DNA of 64,000 nt from a virus: IMG/VR virus record IMGVR_UViG_3300011115_000874, positions 96,799-160,798 of that record; one strand, written 5' to 3'. How positions within the stretch are numbered: the first letter of the stretch is position 1; each line of letters begins with the position of its first letter. The position numbers and the translations under genes were made by a program. Below are positions 41,063-49,474 of the stretch, in pieces. A model generated the notes under the pieces. The model ran no database searches. It had not been told where the DNA came from and was given only the letters and a program-made list of their open reading frames with translations.

Positions 41063-41551
41063 TTAGAAATTCAATACAGCGTAGTCAATAGCTAATGTCA
41101 TTGTAAGGTTTACAGCGGTATCTACAGTGTCCCAGTTATATTCGCCAAAATTAGCTTCTTTAATAAACGCACCTTTTAATATCCATTCACTTACTATATC
41201 ACCTACAGGTCCTAATACATTAATTGTTAAATCTTTTTTATAGAAATCAGAATATCCATCTCTACCTGTTACTGATTCGTGATGTAAACGTACCCATTCT
41301 ATTACCGATTGTGCTCCAGATGGAGTGATAGGATCAAATAATGTTAATGTAACATCATTCCATACACTCTTTCCTTTTACTTTACGTAAAATATTAATGT
41401 GGTTTAAAGGTACTTCACCTTGAGTTAAAGTAACAGCACTAACTCCTTTAATTATATAGCTAGGAATACCATCCATATAAAGGATAAATCGGTTAGCTTG
41501 TTTTGGTTCAAATGCTGTGAAAAATATTTCGTTTGAGTCTAGTATTGCCAT
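41063..41551 (-). CDS. 19: Tail tube protein, gp19-like
   Basis: A 162-residue tube subunit. FTAFEPKQANRFILYMDGIP at the start, then VTLTQGEVPLNHINILRKV and WNDVTLTLFDPI, then the typical end NLTMTLAIDYAVLNF. Length equals T4 gp19 (163). The gene follows the sheath gene with a late-type element 13 bases upstream; as a high-copy protein it needs strong expression and has its own terminator behind it. Confidence 0.93.
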   Translation of the reverse strand: MAILDSNEIFFTAFEPKQANRFILYMDGIPSYIIKGVSAVTLTQGEVPLNHINILRKVKGKSVWNDVTLTLFDPITPSGAQSVIEWVRLHHESVTGRDGYSDFYKKDLTINVLGPVGDIVSEWILKGAFIKEANFGEYNWDTVDTAVNLTMTLAIDYAVLNF

Positions 41552-41564
41552 GTCTTTTTATTTA

Positions 41565-41574
41565 TTATAAATAT
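41565..41574 (-). promoter_or_regulatory. Late-type element ATATTTATAA before tail tube gene
   Basis: Exact decamer 13 bases upstream of gene 19; the extended minus-strand match is ATATTTATAATAAATAAA. Confidence 0.5.
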
Positions 41575-41589
41575 CTATATAATTAATTC

Positions 41590-43311
41590 TTATGCTGGGA
41601 AAGTTGCTCCAGTTGGGGTAATATTGAAATCTAAGTAAATAAATTCAGCAGTTTTAGTAGGTTGTAAATAAATTTGTCCTACCATTTGATTTTGATCAAT
41701 CACTGTTGGTGTATTATTAGTATCATCCATTATTACTCGGAACGCATACAATCCTTGTCTTTGTTGAACACTTTCTAAGTATGGGTTAACTTGAGCTAAG
41801 AAATTATTTCTTGTAGCAGCTGTGTTTTGTTCAAACACTAAGTTTTGAGCAACTTGAGATATATATGATTTAAGAGAAATCAATAAACGACGAACATTTA
41901 CACGATCTAAAGCTGACGCTTGAGTTTGTAATGTTTTTTGTCCATAAACTACTACTCCAGTTCCTGGGAATGTAGCAATTGGATTTACTTTTCCGTTATA
42001 TAAAGTATCTCTATCACCTTGTGCTAAACGTCTTTCAGCTCTAATTACAGTACTTAATCCACCTCTGTTTATACCTGCTGGTGCAAACCATGGTTCAGAA
42101 ACACTATCATTATAAGCATATACTCCAGCTATTACAGTTGAAGCAGGTACCCATACGTTTTGTCCTGAGTCTGGGTCTTGTACTTGACACCATGGCCAGT
42201 AAGTAGCGGCATATGAAGTATTTCTAGAAGAAGCTTGCTGAGTTATGTCACTTACTAATTGTCCATAAGCAACCATATCTGCTACTAAAATATTATCACC
42301 ACGATTTTGAGTGTTAGTCAAAGCTGTAGTTATAGTGCTAGTATAATCTTTATTATATATACCTGGCATTAATAATATATTGTATTTGTAGTCGTCTTGG
42401 TTAGCTAATAAAATTAAACTAGATGTATAATTAGAACCTACTAATCCTTGAGTATTTGTGCTATTAATAGTTTGGTAGAAATTAGCTCCACCTGTAATTG
42501 CTCCAACTGCTCCACCAAATGATCCACTAGCAACTGATGGTAATGATGAGGTGTATAGAGGATTTGGTGTACCATCATTTTGGAAATAATATGGTGTAGT
42601 AATATTAATACTCTTTACACGCACATAATTTGAACGGTTAGGGAAACTACCTGTTAATTGTAGATAAGCAGTTCCTGTACTTGTATCTGTTTGGTAAGTA
42701 TATTTATAATCTCCAATTATTTTAGATACATAATTTGGTGAAAATGGATCTAATGATAAACCAGCGTATGTTTCTAAAACTGTTGGGTTTAAATTAGTAT
42801 CATTACCTTGACGAATTATTAAATCAAATGTTCCAGAAGAACTATTTGAAGCAACAACCTGCCATCTTACATTATCAGCTGAACCACTTGGTAATGAACC
42901 ACTAATTTCTGTACTTGTACTGTTTGCTATTGTTCCTTCAGCAATTGTTTCTAATACTAATACAGTAGAAGATCCGGTGTTTAAAATAGCACTACTAGTA
43001 GCAGAAGTATAAGTTCCATTTACAACACGAGTAACTAACAATGAAGTTCCCCCATTAGCAAAGTAATTATAAGCTGCTATAGATGTAAAATATGTGTAAG
43101 TGTTACTAGTACTAACAGTACTACCACTAGTAAAGGTAGTACCAAATTGTTGTTGATATTGAGAGTAAGAAGTAACTACTGTAGGTATTCCTACTCGTCC
43201 TTTTACAGTTGGGCCGATAATAGCTGCCCCAGCGGTTACAGGACCTTGAGATACAAATGAAGTGTCATTTTCTCTCGCTAATACGCCTGGTGATATTAAA
43301 GTTTCTGCCAT
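41590..43311 (-). CDS. 18: Tail sheath protein, gp18-like
   Basis: A 573-residue contractile sheath subunit. The N-terminal ETLISPGVLARENDTSF and GAAIIGPTVKGRVGIPTVV are diagnostic, with SYSQYQQQFGTTF. The C-terminal LLISLKSYISQVAQNLVFEQN and EFIYLDFNITPTGATFPA close the inner domain. The middle (about 90-320) is a variable outer insertion rich in Ser/Thr. Length is near T4 gp18 (659). Confidence 0.94.
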   Translation of the reverse strand: MAETLISPGVLARENDTSFVSQGPVTAGAAIIGPTVKGRVGIPTVVTSYSQYQQQFGTTFTSGSTVSTSNTYTYFTSIAAYNYFANGGTSLLVTRVVNGTYTSATSSAILNTGSSTVLVLETIAEGTIANSTSTEISGSLPSGSADNVRWQVVASNSSSGTFDLIIRQGNDTNLNPTVLETYAGLSLDPFSPNYVSKIIGDYKYTYQTDTSTGTAYLQLTGSFPNRSNYVRVKSINITTPYYFQNDGTPNPLYTSSLPSVASGSFGGAVGAITGGANFYQTINSTNTQGLVGSNYTSSLILLANQDDYKYNILLMPGIYNKDYTSTITTALTNTQNRGDNILVADMVAYGQLVSDITQQASSRNTSYAATYWPWCQVQDPDSGQNVWVPASTVIAGVYAYNDSVSEPWFAPAGINRGGLSTVIRAERRLAQGDRDTLYNGKVNPIATFPGTGVVVYGQKTLQTQASALDRVNVRRLLISLKSYISQVAQNLVFEQNTAATRNNFLAQVNPYLESVQQRQGLYAFRVIMDDTNNTPTVIDQNQMVGQIYLQPTKTAEFIYLDFNITPTGATFPA

Positions 43312-43333
43312 GGTTTATGTTATGTTTGTTTAA

Positions 43334-43343
43334 TTATAAATAT
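43334..43343 (-). promoter_or_regulatory. Late-type element ATATTTATAA before sheath gene
   Basis: Exact decamer 22 bases upstream of gene 18. Confidence 0.5.
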
Positions 43344-43360
43344 CTTAAAAAAAGTCAAAA

Positions 43361-43612
43361 TTATGAAACCGGGATGAACTCTCCTTTTTCTAAGTCAATA
43401 TTTCCATCACCATATTTTTCTTGAAGTTCTTTAGCTATTTTTGTTTCTTCTTCAATTTGTTTTTGAAGTTGTGATTTAAGAGATTGTTTGTCTAAATCTA
43501 AAAGTTGAATACGATACTCTACTGTTCCTAACGCTTGAACTAAGTTTGATTGATTTGTTTGAATTGTCTTTAAAGATTGAATTTCTTCTTGTGTTAAAAC
43601 TTTGTTTTCCAT
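43361..43612 (-). CDS. Small coiled-coil protein, 83 aa
   Basis: Residues 7-65 form one continuous heptad-type helix (VEYRIQLLDLDKQSLKSQLQ), followed by GDGNIDLEKGEFIPVS. Not recognised. It stands between tail completion and sheath genes with its own late-type element, so a virion assembly or scaffold part is plausible. Confidence 0.6.
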   Translation of the reverse strand: MENKVLTQEEIQSLKTIQTNQSNLVQALGTVEYRIQLLDLDKQSLKSQLQKQIEEETKIAKELQEKYGDGNIDLEKGEFIPVS

Positions 43613-43637
43613 AAAATTTATTTTTTGTTATTGTTTA

Positions 43638-43647
43638 TTATAAATAT
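43638..43647 (-). promoter_or_regulatory. Late-type element ATATTTATAA before 83-aa gene
   Basis: Exact decamer 25 bases upstream of the start; it overlaps the stop codon of the gp15-like gene. Confidence 0.45.
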
Positions 43648-44528
43648 CACGAGGGAGTTGGTAAGTTATTAATATCTACTACTGTTTCTGATGTTACTAC
43701 TAGTTTATTTCTATTTGAAAATTTACTTACAAATGTTGTACCTTTTTGTATTGTATCAGGAATAATATACCCGTGCATTTTTAAACTAAATGTACTTTTA
43801 ACTACTCTTTCCTTATTATCAGATAATTCAACTGTAGAAGCAAATGAGTCAATATTTGTTTTAAATTTAAAACGCTCAGGATCACCCCAATAAGCGTCAG
43901 ACGCGTATTCTACTGCTTCAATAATTTTATTTAATTGTTCATTATAATAAGTAAATACAGCACAATCATATGTTACTGTTAAATAATCAGGTACAACTGT
44001 AGCGTATAATGTTTGTTCTGGTTTAATTCCATTAAGGATATTAAATTTACTATAAGCGTTTTGTTGGCTATATTTTTTATTAGTTATAGCTATATTATTA
44101 GGATGATTAGCATCTAGTTTATTAGCTAAACCTCTATTTTTTTCAATGTTATTTCTTTTAAACATTAAAAGTGGAGCCATTATTCTACTTTGTAAATCTC
44201 TTATATATCCAAATTTTTGGAATGAAGCCCATTTTTCAGGTGAACCATATATTACAGGAACTGGGAGTGATTCTCCATTCTGTAGTACAGTGGGTCTAAT
44301 TACATTTTCAAAATAATACATTACAGCCCAGTCTAAATCTTCTAAACCAATTGAAAATGGTTTTGTAGTATCATCTTTAAATGATGTTTGAGTTGCTCTA
44401 TTAACATTATTAGTATCATTAGGATTACCAGTAGGAGAGAATCCAACACCACCAGGGGTAAGTGGTTCTTGTAAAGATTCACTTATCTCTCTTTGTGTTT
44501 TAGGTGTTACTTTTCTTTGCTTAGCCAT
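43647..44528 (-). CDS. 15: Tail completion / sheath stabiliser, gp15-like
   Basis: A 293-residue protein. VPVIYGSPEKWASFQKFGYI, LYATVVPDYLTVTYDCAVFTYY, NEQLNKIIEAVEYASDAYWG and STFSLKMHGYIIPD follow the order seen in T4 gp15 (IPVTYASKEH; IFTRYEDDMFQIVEQI; LTFEVNGWMYP). It would form the ring capping the tube and sheath. The start overlaps the gp14-like stop by one base. Disordered first 60 residues. Confidence 0.75.
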   Translation of the reverse strand: MAKQRKVTPKTQREISESLQEPLTPGGVGFSPTGNPNDTNNVNRATQTSFKDDTTKPFSIGLEDLDWAVMYYFENVIRPTVLQNGESLPVPVIYGSPEKWASFQKFGYIRDLQSRIMAPLLMFKRNNIEKNRGLANKLDANHPNNIAITNKKYSQQNAYSKFNILNGIKPEQTLYATVVPDYLTVTYDCAVFTYYNEQLNKIIEAVEYASDAYWGDPERFKFKTNIDSFASTVELSDNKERVVKSTFSLKMHGYIIPDTIQKGTTFVSKFSNRNKLVVTSETVVDINNLPTPS

Positions 44529-45037
44529 TATAATCTTTGTTTAATCAAATTTATACGATCAGCAGGAATGTAATGAGTTTCACACACTACACTTACATTA
44601 TAACCAAATTGATCTAAACCTGGGTTTAATGGGTTAGTACTATATGGATAATCAGGATCTTTACCTGCAAAGTATTGTTTAGTATTTGTATTATCAACTT
44701 CAAAATATGATTCTTGATATAAGATTACATCTCCTACTTCAATATGAGTATTAGCATCTACTAAATCATCTCTTAAGAATGCTACTTTAATACTCCAGTC
44801 AAAGTCAACACCAAACTCACTTGTAGGACTTGTATTATCCCCTACTTCAATTAAAGAGTTTAATAATATTGGGCCATCAAAAAACTTACCACCAGATGAT
44901 TCACCATACATGTTTATTTTAGTTTGATCTAAAACATACTTGTAAATAGCAACTTGTTGGGTGATAATATCTCCTAACAACTCACGGTTGATTTTTCTGA
45001 ACATTGATATGTCTCTCGCTGAGCCAAATATTGCCAT
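44528..45037 (-). CDS. 14: Neck protein, gp14-like
   Basis: A 169-residue protein; NTHIEVGDVILYQESYFEVDN parallels the T4 gp14 segment KEGDLIYFPMDNSLFEI, and ETHYIPADRINLIKQRL ends it. It is shorter than T4 gp14 (256). Gene order 13-14-15-18-19 supports the call. It shares one base with each neighbour. Confidence 0.68.
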   Translation of the reverse strand: MAIFGSARDISMFRKINRELLGDIITQQVAIYKYVLDQTKINMYGESSGGKFFDGPILLNSLIEVGDNTSPTSEFGVDFDWSIKVAFLRDDLVDANTHIEVGDVILYQESYFEVDNTNTKQYFAGKDPDYPYSTNPLNPGLDQFGYNVSVVCETHYIPADRINLIKQRL

Positions 45038-46215
45038 TATCCAATAAATATTGTCATTGGTACATTTAATATTTCTTGTCTTCTAAATTCACTCTCATCT
45101 TTTCTTCTTTCAAGTTGAGATTTTTTAGACATATCTGTTAAGTATAATCTTAATCTTTCTAATAATGCTGCTTTATCTGTTGTAGCTGAGGTTAGTAAAT
45201 CAGATTGATTTAGGGTTAAGTTTTGATCAGGAATAGGAACAGTAGAGTATTTACCTCTAACATATCCTAACATTTCTTTACATAAAGCTAAACAATATTC
45301 AAATATCCATTGACGCCCAATAGAGTTAATTAAACTATAAGTTGGGTTTGTATATGGAGCATTTGAAGGATTTGTTACTAAATAATTTGGATTATTAGGA
45401 TCTCCTCCAGGTTGAGCGATACTGTTATTTATTCTATCTTGTACTTTAATATATTCAAACCATAAAAATCCATCTCTAACATCATTATATGATGGTATAG
45501 GGAATACTTTTATTTTATTATTAATAATATTAAATGTGTAAGCAGATAAACGGATTGTGTTACTCATTTCTAAACCTTGAATTACCGCCGCATCATATGC
45601 TACAGGCATCATTAAGTATCCACCTCCATATCCTCCACCATATAAACCACCATACATTCCAACTGCTGGTACTCCTCCTAGCCCTGCAAATCCTCCAAAT
45701 GGAGCATACATTTGACTTACAGCTGGGAGTGATTGGTAGAATACAGATTTAATTTCTATTCCACCTGATATACTTTGGCTTATAGCCCAATCTGCTAAGT
45801 CATATTCTTGTTGTCCTGGGGTTAGGGCTAATGCTCCACTATAATAAGTTACATTTCCCCCTGCACCTGCTTCTTCAGCATATTGTTGAGACAAACGTAC
45901 TATAGTTGCCATATTAGGCGTAATAAGCGCGTTATTTACACTTGTATCCGCCGGTGCACCCTCTAACGTTAACATATTATCCATCGCTTGAAAAGCGTAG
46001 ATTTCGTTACCATATGTAGTAATTGCTTCTTCAAAAGCAGCATAGAAGTTTAAATCTTGCAATTCAACTTCCATAATAGGATATCCTAATCGACGAGCAC
46101 AAAATGTTACTACTTTGTCAGCATCTGTTTGAAATTGATAATCATAGTCATAGAATCCAAATGGTGTTTGACCAGGGAAAAATGAACTAGAACCCGGATA
46201 TATAGGAATATTCAT
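45037..46215 (-). CDS. 13: Neck protein, gp13-like
   Basis: A 392-residue protein. DADKVVTFCARRLGYPIMEVEL, then FYAAFEEAITTYGNEIYAFQ is the pattern of gp13-type head completion proteins. A glycine/tyrosine-rich insert lies at about residues 175-205 (GGLYGGGYGGGYLMMP). The C-terminus is helical with basic DMSKKSQLERRKDESEFRRQ. Likely joins the portal to the tail. Confidence 0.72.
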   Translation of the reverse strand: MNIPIYPGSSSFFPGQTPFGFYDYDYQFQTDADKVVTFCARRLGYPIMEVELQDLNFYAAFEEAITTYGNEIYAFQAMDNMLTLEGAPADTSVNNALITPNMATIVRLSQQYAEEAGAGGNVTYYSGALALTPGQQEYDLADWAISQSISGGIEIKSVFYQSLPAVSQMYAPFGGFAGLGGVPAVGMYGGLYGGGYGGGYLMMPVAYDAAVIQGLEMSNTIRLSAYTFNIINNKIKVFPIPSYNDVRDGFLWFEYIKVQDRINNSIAQPGGDPNNPNYLVTNPSNAPYTNPTYSLINSIGRQWIFEYCLALCKEMLGYVRGKYSTVPIPDQNLTLNQSDLLTSATTDKAALLERLRLYLTDMSKKSQLERRKDESEFRRQEILNVPMTIFIG

Positions 46216-46228
46216 GTGTTAGATTTTG

Positions 46229-46238
46229 TTATAAATAT
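46229..46238 (-). promoter_or_regulatory. Late-type element ATATTTATAA before neck operon
   Basis: Exact decamer 13 bases upstream of gene 13; starts the 13-14-15 run. Confidence 0.5.
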
Positions 46239-46250
46239 AACGCAGAGGAA

Positions 46251-46598
46251 TTATATAATTGGTTCTTCTGGGGTTGGCTCAGGAGTTGGTTCTGGAGCAG
46301 GTGGAGAATATTTTGTAAATGTAGATGCGCTATTAATAGCATTAGCATCTTTAAGATTATCAATCACATAAGTATCTAAAGCATCAATCAATTGAGTGTA
46401 TGCATCTGTGATTGCAGGATCATATGTTAAAGTAGCTTTATCAATACTTTGATATCCTACTGCACCATTGTTAGCAATGAATACATCCATTGCAATTTGA
46501 CCTGCATATTGAAGGTGTGGTACTAATGTTAATAGAGGAGATTCGTAAATCAATCCTGTTTGTGGGTTTTGGAAAAATCCGGTTACTTGTACTGCCAT
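46251..46598 (-). CDS. Small structural protein, 115 aa
   Basis: Not recognised. MAVQVTGFFQNPQTGLIYESP and LTLVPHLQYAGQIAMDVFIA suggest a virion beta/alpha domain. It ends in a Pro/Glu tail, PAPEPTPEPTPEEPII. Preceded by a late-type element 12 bases upstream. Confidence 0.6.
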   Translation of the reverse strand: MAVQVTGFFQNPQTGLIYESPLLTLVPHLQYAGQIAMDVFIANNGAVGYQSIDKATLTYDPAITDAYTQLIDALDTYVIDNLKDANAINSASTFTKYSPPAPEPTPEPTPEEPII

Positions 46599-46610
46599 TG
46601 TTTTATTTTA

Positions 46611-46620
46611 TTATAAATAT
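46611..46620 (-). promoter_or_regulatory. Late-type element ATATTTATAA
   Basis: Exact decamer 12 bases upstream of the 115-residue structural gene. Confidence 0.5.
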
Positions 46621-46626
46621 ATTAAT

Positions 46627-47319
46627 TTATGATAATCCAAATCTAGTTTTTGTAGCGTTGTAGTTTTGGGAGATTTCTTGTTGGAAGAGTGCTCTGTTGT
46701 AAATTTGAGTAGTATAAATATTACCTTGTAAATATGCTGTTGTCTTATTTCTAATAGTAGCATATCCTAATTCATATAAGCCTGATCCTAGTACTGTGGA
46801 ATTAGTAAATATTCTAGAGGTTTGTTCAATTCCATTTAAGTATGGGATGTTAGTTGATCCGTTTCTGGTTAAAGTAATATTATTAATAGATGCAGGTATA
46901 TTAGTTGTTGATGATATTACATATGATGTGATGCTACCGCTAGCATAATATGCTGTTAATTCTCTAGTGCTACCAAGGGTATTAGCTGTAATTAATAATG
47001 CAGGAGAAGTTGCATAGTTGTTTGAGAATATAAAGTGCTCTTTATCTCCAGAATTGTTTAATTTAAACCATATACTTATTGTAAAATCATTTTGTGTTAA
47101 GTTTTTTGTTCCTAAAGTACAATAATCATTAGTACCATCAAATACTATACTTCCGCCATTATTACTATCAAAAGTAGGCCCATTAATTAAACTTCCACTT
47201 AATGCGGGATTACCTAAACTAAACCAGTTAGTACTACCACTAGTATAACTCTTTGTATTACCAGCATCTAATGCTAATACTAATCCATTAGTAACTATAG
47301 GGGGTGATCCGTAATACAT
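46627..47319 (-). CDS. LamG-type (concanavalin-like) adhesin, 230 aa
   Basis: A single laminin-G/lectin jelly-roll: TNGLVLALDAGNTKSYTSGS at the start, IVFDGTNDYCTLG, FTISIWFKLNNSGDKEH, and the conserved end NRALFQQEISQNYNATKTRF. Such domains bind glycans on virion surfaces. It is paralogous to the protein at 48726-49472, with a differing middle. Likely a receptor-binding or decoration part. Confidence 0.8.
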   Translation of the reverse strand: MYYGSPPIVTNGLVLALDAGNTKSYTSGSTNWFSLGNPALSGSLINGPTFDSNNGGSIVFDGTNDYCTLGTKNLTQNDFTISIWFKLNNSGDKEHFIFSNNYATSPALLITANTLGSTRELTAYYASGSITSYVISSTTNIPASINNITLTRNGSTNIPYLNGIEQTSRIFTNSTVLGSGLYELGYATIRNKTTAYLQGNIYTTQIYNRALFQQEISQNYNATKTRFGLS

Positions 47320-47320
47320 T

Positions 47321-48724
47321 TTATAATGTTGTTAAAAATATTGATGATTGATCGTCTAATTGATAGTCATAGGTAGCTGCGAATCTTACAATATGTGGAG
47401 CGTCCATAGCTGCCGTTAGATCTACTTTTGAAAATTGTATTTTATTAGTACCTGCACTAAATAAAGTTTGAAATGGTGTCAAGTTTGTTGGTGTGATTTG
47501 ATTGCCAGTTTTAGTTCCATTTATGAAGGTATTGATAGTTGATCCATTAAATGATAAAATACACTTAAAACGTTTTTGACTATTAGCAGGAGAGAATGTA
47601 AAGCTACCTAAATTTTGTTGAGCATTTTGATTCCAAAAATTTACTGAGGTTGAGTTAAGTCTTCTAAGATACCAAATTAAGGGTGATCCATTAACATCAC
47701 CTGTGCTAGCAGCATAGTCACCTTGATACTCTATATCAAAGAATATTGTCCATTGTGATGTGCTAGAGCTTATAAATGGTGATAAAACATCATCTACTGA
47801 TCTGCTTGCTGTTACGGCTGCAGTTGGGATGAGGGAAGTAGCAAATGAATAATTCTCAAGTTGTATCCCGTAAAAATACATTGTTTTACCGGTGAAATCA
47901 GTTGACCATACTGTCGATGATGTATTAGGAGCTACGTAAACACCTAAATTAAAACTAGCATTTGCGTTAGCATTTAGTGTAAATGGTGCCATAATACATC
48001 TATACCAACCATTACCCCAATCTTCAATTTTAGCTCCAGTTGTTGGGGTTGTGCCATTACTAAGATTAAAGTAGCTTGTACCAGTGCCTGTACCTGTTTG
48101 ATTCGCATAATTTACAGATAAAATACTATTACTTCCAGCTTTAGCAAATATTGAACCACATATGCTTGAGCCACTCAAAATTCCTTGTGGTATAATATAG
48201 TATATTCCCCAACTACCTACACTTCCAGATCCTCCAGTAACTTTTGCAGCATTATAAACTCCTTCTGGGCTTGTAGTATCAACAGCAACAGAGCGCGTAG
48301 GTTGTGTGGTACCAAATGTAATCATATTTGTACCCATTGTTTGTGAATACAAATGCCAATTTTTTGAAGCTGGTTCTATTAACAATCCTTTAAACTGGTT
48401 TGGTGTACCCGTAATATATGTTAATCTTGGTTCGTTAGCAACTGCAAATTTTATGGTTCCATTACTACTAAGATAACTTCCACTATTGCTAGATCGTGTA
48501 GCTGTAAAATTACTACTAGCAGTGTTGGGTGTAACAGCGTATGAAAATCCTGTCTTTTTAGTAGAAGGAAATAATAATAAAGAAGGATTATATGCTAAAA
48601 GTCTGTTGTATTGGTCTATAAATTGAACTGTGGGTATAGCTTCGTATGCGCCTCCATCTGCTATAGCCCTTCTTAAGTAAGACTGATAGTTATTGTCTAA
48701 GGGTATTTTTGTATTTACAGCCAT
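47321..48724 (-). CDS. Fibre/spike protein with carbohydrate-binding-like domain, 467 aa
   Basis: Structural protein placed between two LamG genes. The start (MAVNTKIPLDNNYQSYLRRA) is followed by FTATRSSNSGSYLSSNGTIK and PRLTYITGTPNQFKGLLIEP, a pattern common in phage head-fibre and tail proteins. A jelly-roll-like region (SICGSIFAKAGSNSILSVNY, then FNLGVYVAPNTSSTVWSTDF) and WTIFFDIEYQGDY follow. Probable glycan-binding adhesin; exact role unknown. Confidence 0.68.
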   Translation of the reverse strand: MAVNTKIPLDNNYQSYLRRAIADGGAYEAIPTVQFIDQYNRLLAYNPSLLLFPSTKKTGFSYAVTPNTASSNFTATRSSNSGSYLSSNGTIKFAVANEPRLTYITGTPNQFKGLLIEPASKNWHLYSQTMGTNMITFGTTQPTRSVAVDTTSPEGVYNAAKVTGGSGSVGSWGIYYIIPQGILSGSSICGSIFAKAGSNSILSVNYANQTGTGTGTSYFNLSNGTTPTTGAKIEDWGNGWYRCIMAPFTLNANANASFNLGVYVAPNTSSTVWSTDFTGKTMYFYGIQLENYSFATSLIPTAAVTASRSVDDVLSPFISSSTSQWTIFFDIEYQGDYAASTGDVNGSPLIWYLRRLNSTSVNFWNQNAQQNLGSFTFSPANSQKRFKCILSFNGSTINTFINGTKTGNQITPTNLTPFQTLFSAGTNKIQFSKVDLTAAMDAPHIVRFAATYDYQLDDQSSIFLTTL

Positions 48725-48725
48725 A

Positions 48726-49472
48726 TTATGTTATATTAAACCTCCCTTTTGTTGCGTTGTAGTTTTGGAGTACTTCTTGGGCTGAAAGTACTCTATCGTA
48801 AACTCTTACTGGGCCTATGCTTCCTGAAAAGAAGATATTATTGTTGTTGTTATCTCTTCCAAAATTCAATTGATTTGTAGGCCATGGAGATGTTCCCGTC
48901 CAAGCACTAGCTGCATTAGTTGATTGTCCTCTTAATATTCCATCTACGTATAAAGAGACTGTGCTACCATTAGTCTGTGTAATAACTTGATGCCACGTAT
49001 TATCAAAGTAGTTTGCACCAGCAGGAGTTGTTATTGAAATAGCTCCCGATGGGCTAGAGTTAAATACAGTACGCATTTGTCCTGCCGGGTTTATAGTGCA
49101 CATAATTCCGTATGTAAACCCAAATATACCAGATCCACCTGCCTGCCCTGATCCTGTGCCTGCTGTTTTAAACCATGCCTCAAGTGTAAGTTCAGGCTTT
49201 GGCCAAAAACCTGCAGTTTGAGGGTTGTTTGATACTAATACAGCGCTTCCAGTACCATTAAATACGAAACATCCACCTCCTTCAGGTGAATATTGGGGTA
49301 ATGTTACTGTACTGTTTTGGTTTTGTAATGTAGAAGATGTTATGTTAGTGTATCCGGGATTTAAGTTCCTAAGCGTAGTGCTACCTGATGTATATGATTT
49401 GGTGTTAGCCGCATCAAAGTACATTATTAATCCATTAGTAACTATTGGAGGTGTATTTTTGTATATAGCCAT
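48726..49472 (-). CDS. LamG-type (concanavalin-like) adhesin, 248 aa
   Basis: PPIVTNGLIMYFDAANTKSY begins the LamG fold, with CFVFNGTGSAVLVS, LTLEAWFKTAGTG, WHQVITQTNGSTVSLYVDG and the end DRVLSAQEVLQNYNATKGRF. First and last 25 residues closely match the 230-residue LamG protein, while the interior has diverged. Probable glycan-binding fibre component. Confidence 0.82.
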   Translation of the reverse strand: MAIYKNTPPIVTNGLIMYFDAANTKSYTSGSTTLRNLNPGYTNITSSTLQNQNSTVTLPQYSPEGGGCFVFNGTGSAVLVSNNPQTAGFWPKPELTLEAWFKTAGTGSGQAGGSGIFGFTYGIMCTINPAGQMRTVFNSSPSGAISITTPAGANYFDNTWHQVITQTNGSTVSLYVDGILRGQSTNAASAWTGTSPWPTNQLNFGRDNNNNNIFFSGSIGPVRVYDRVLSAQEVLQNYNATKGRFNIT

Positions 49473-49474
49473 AA

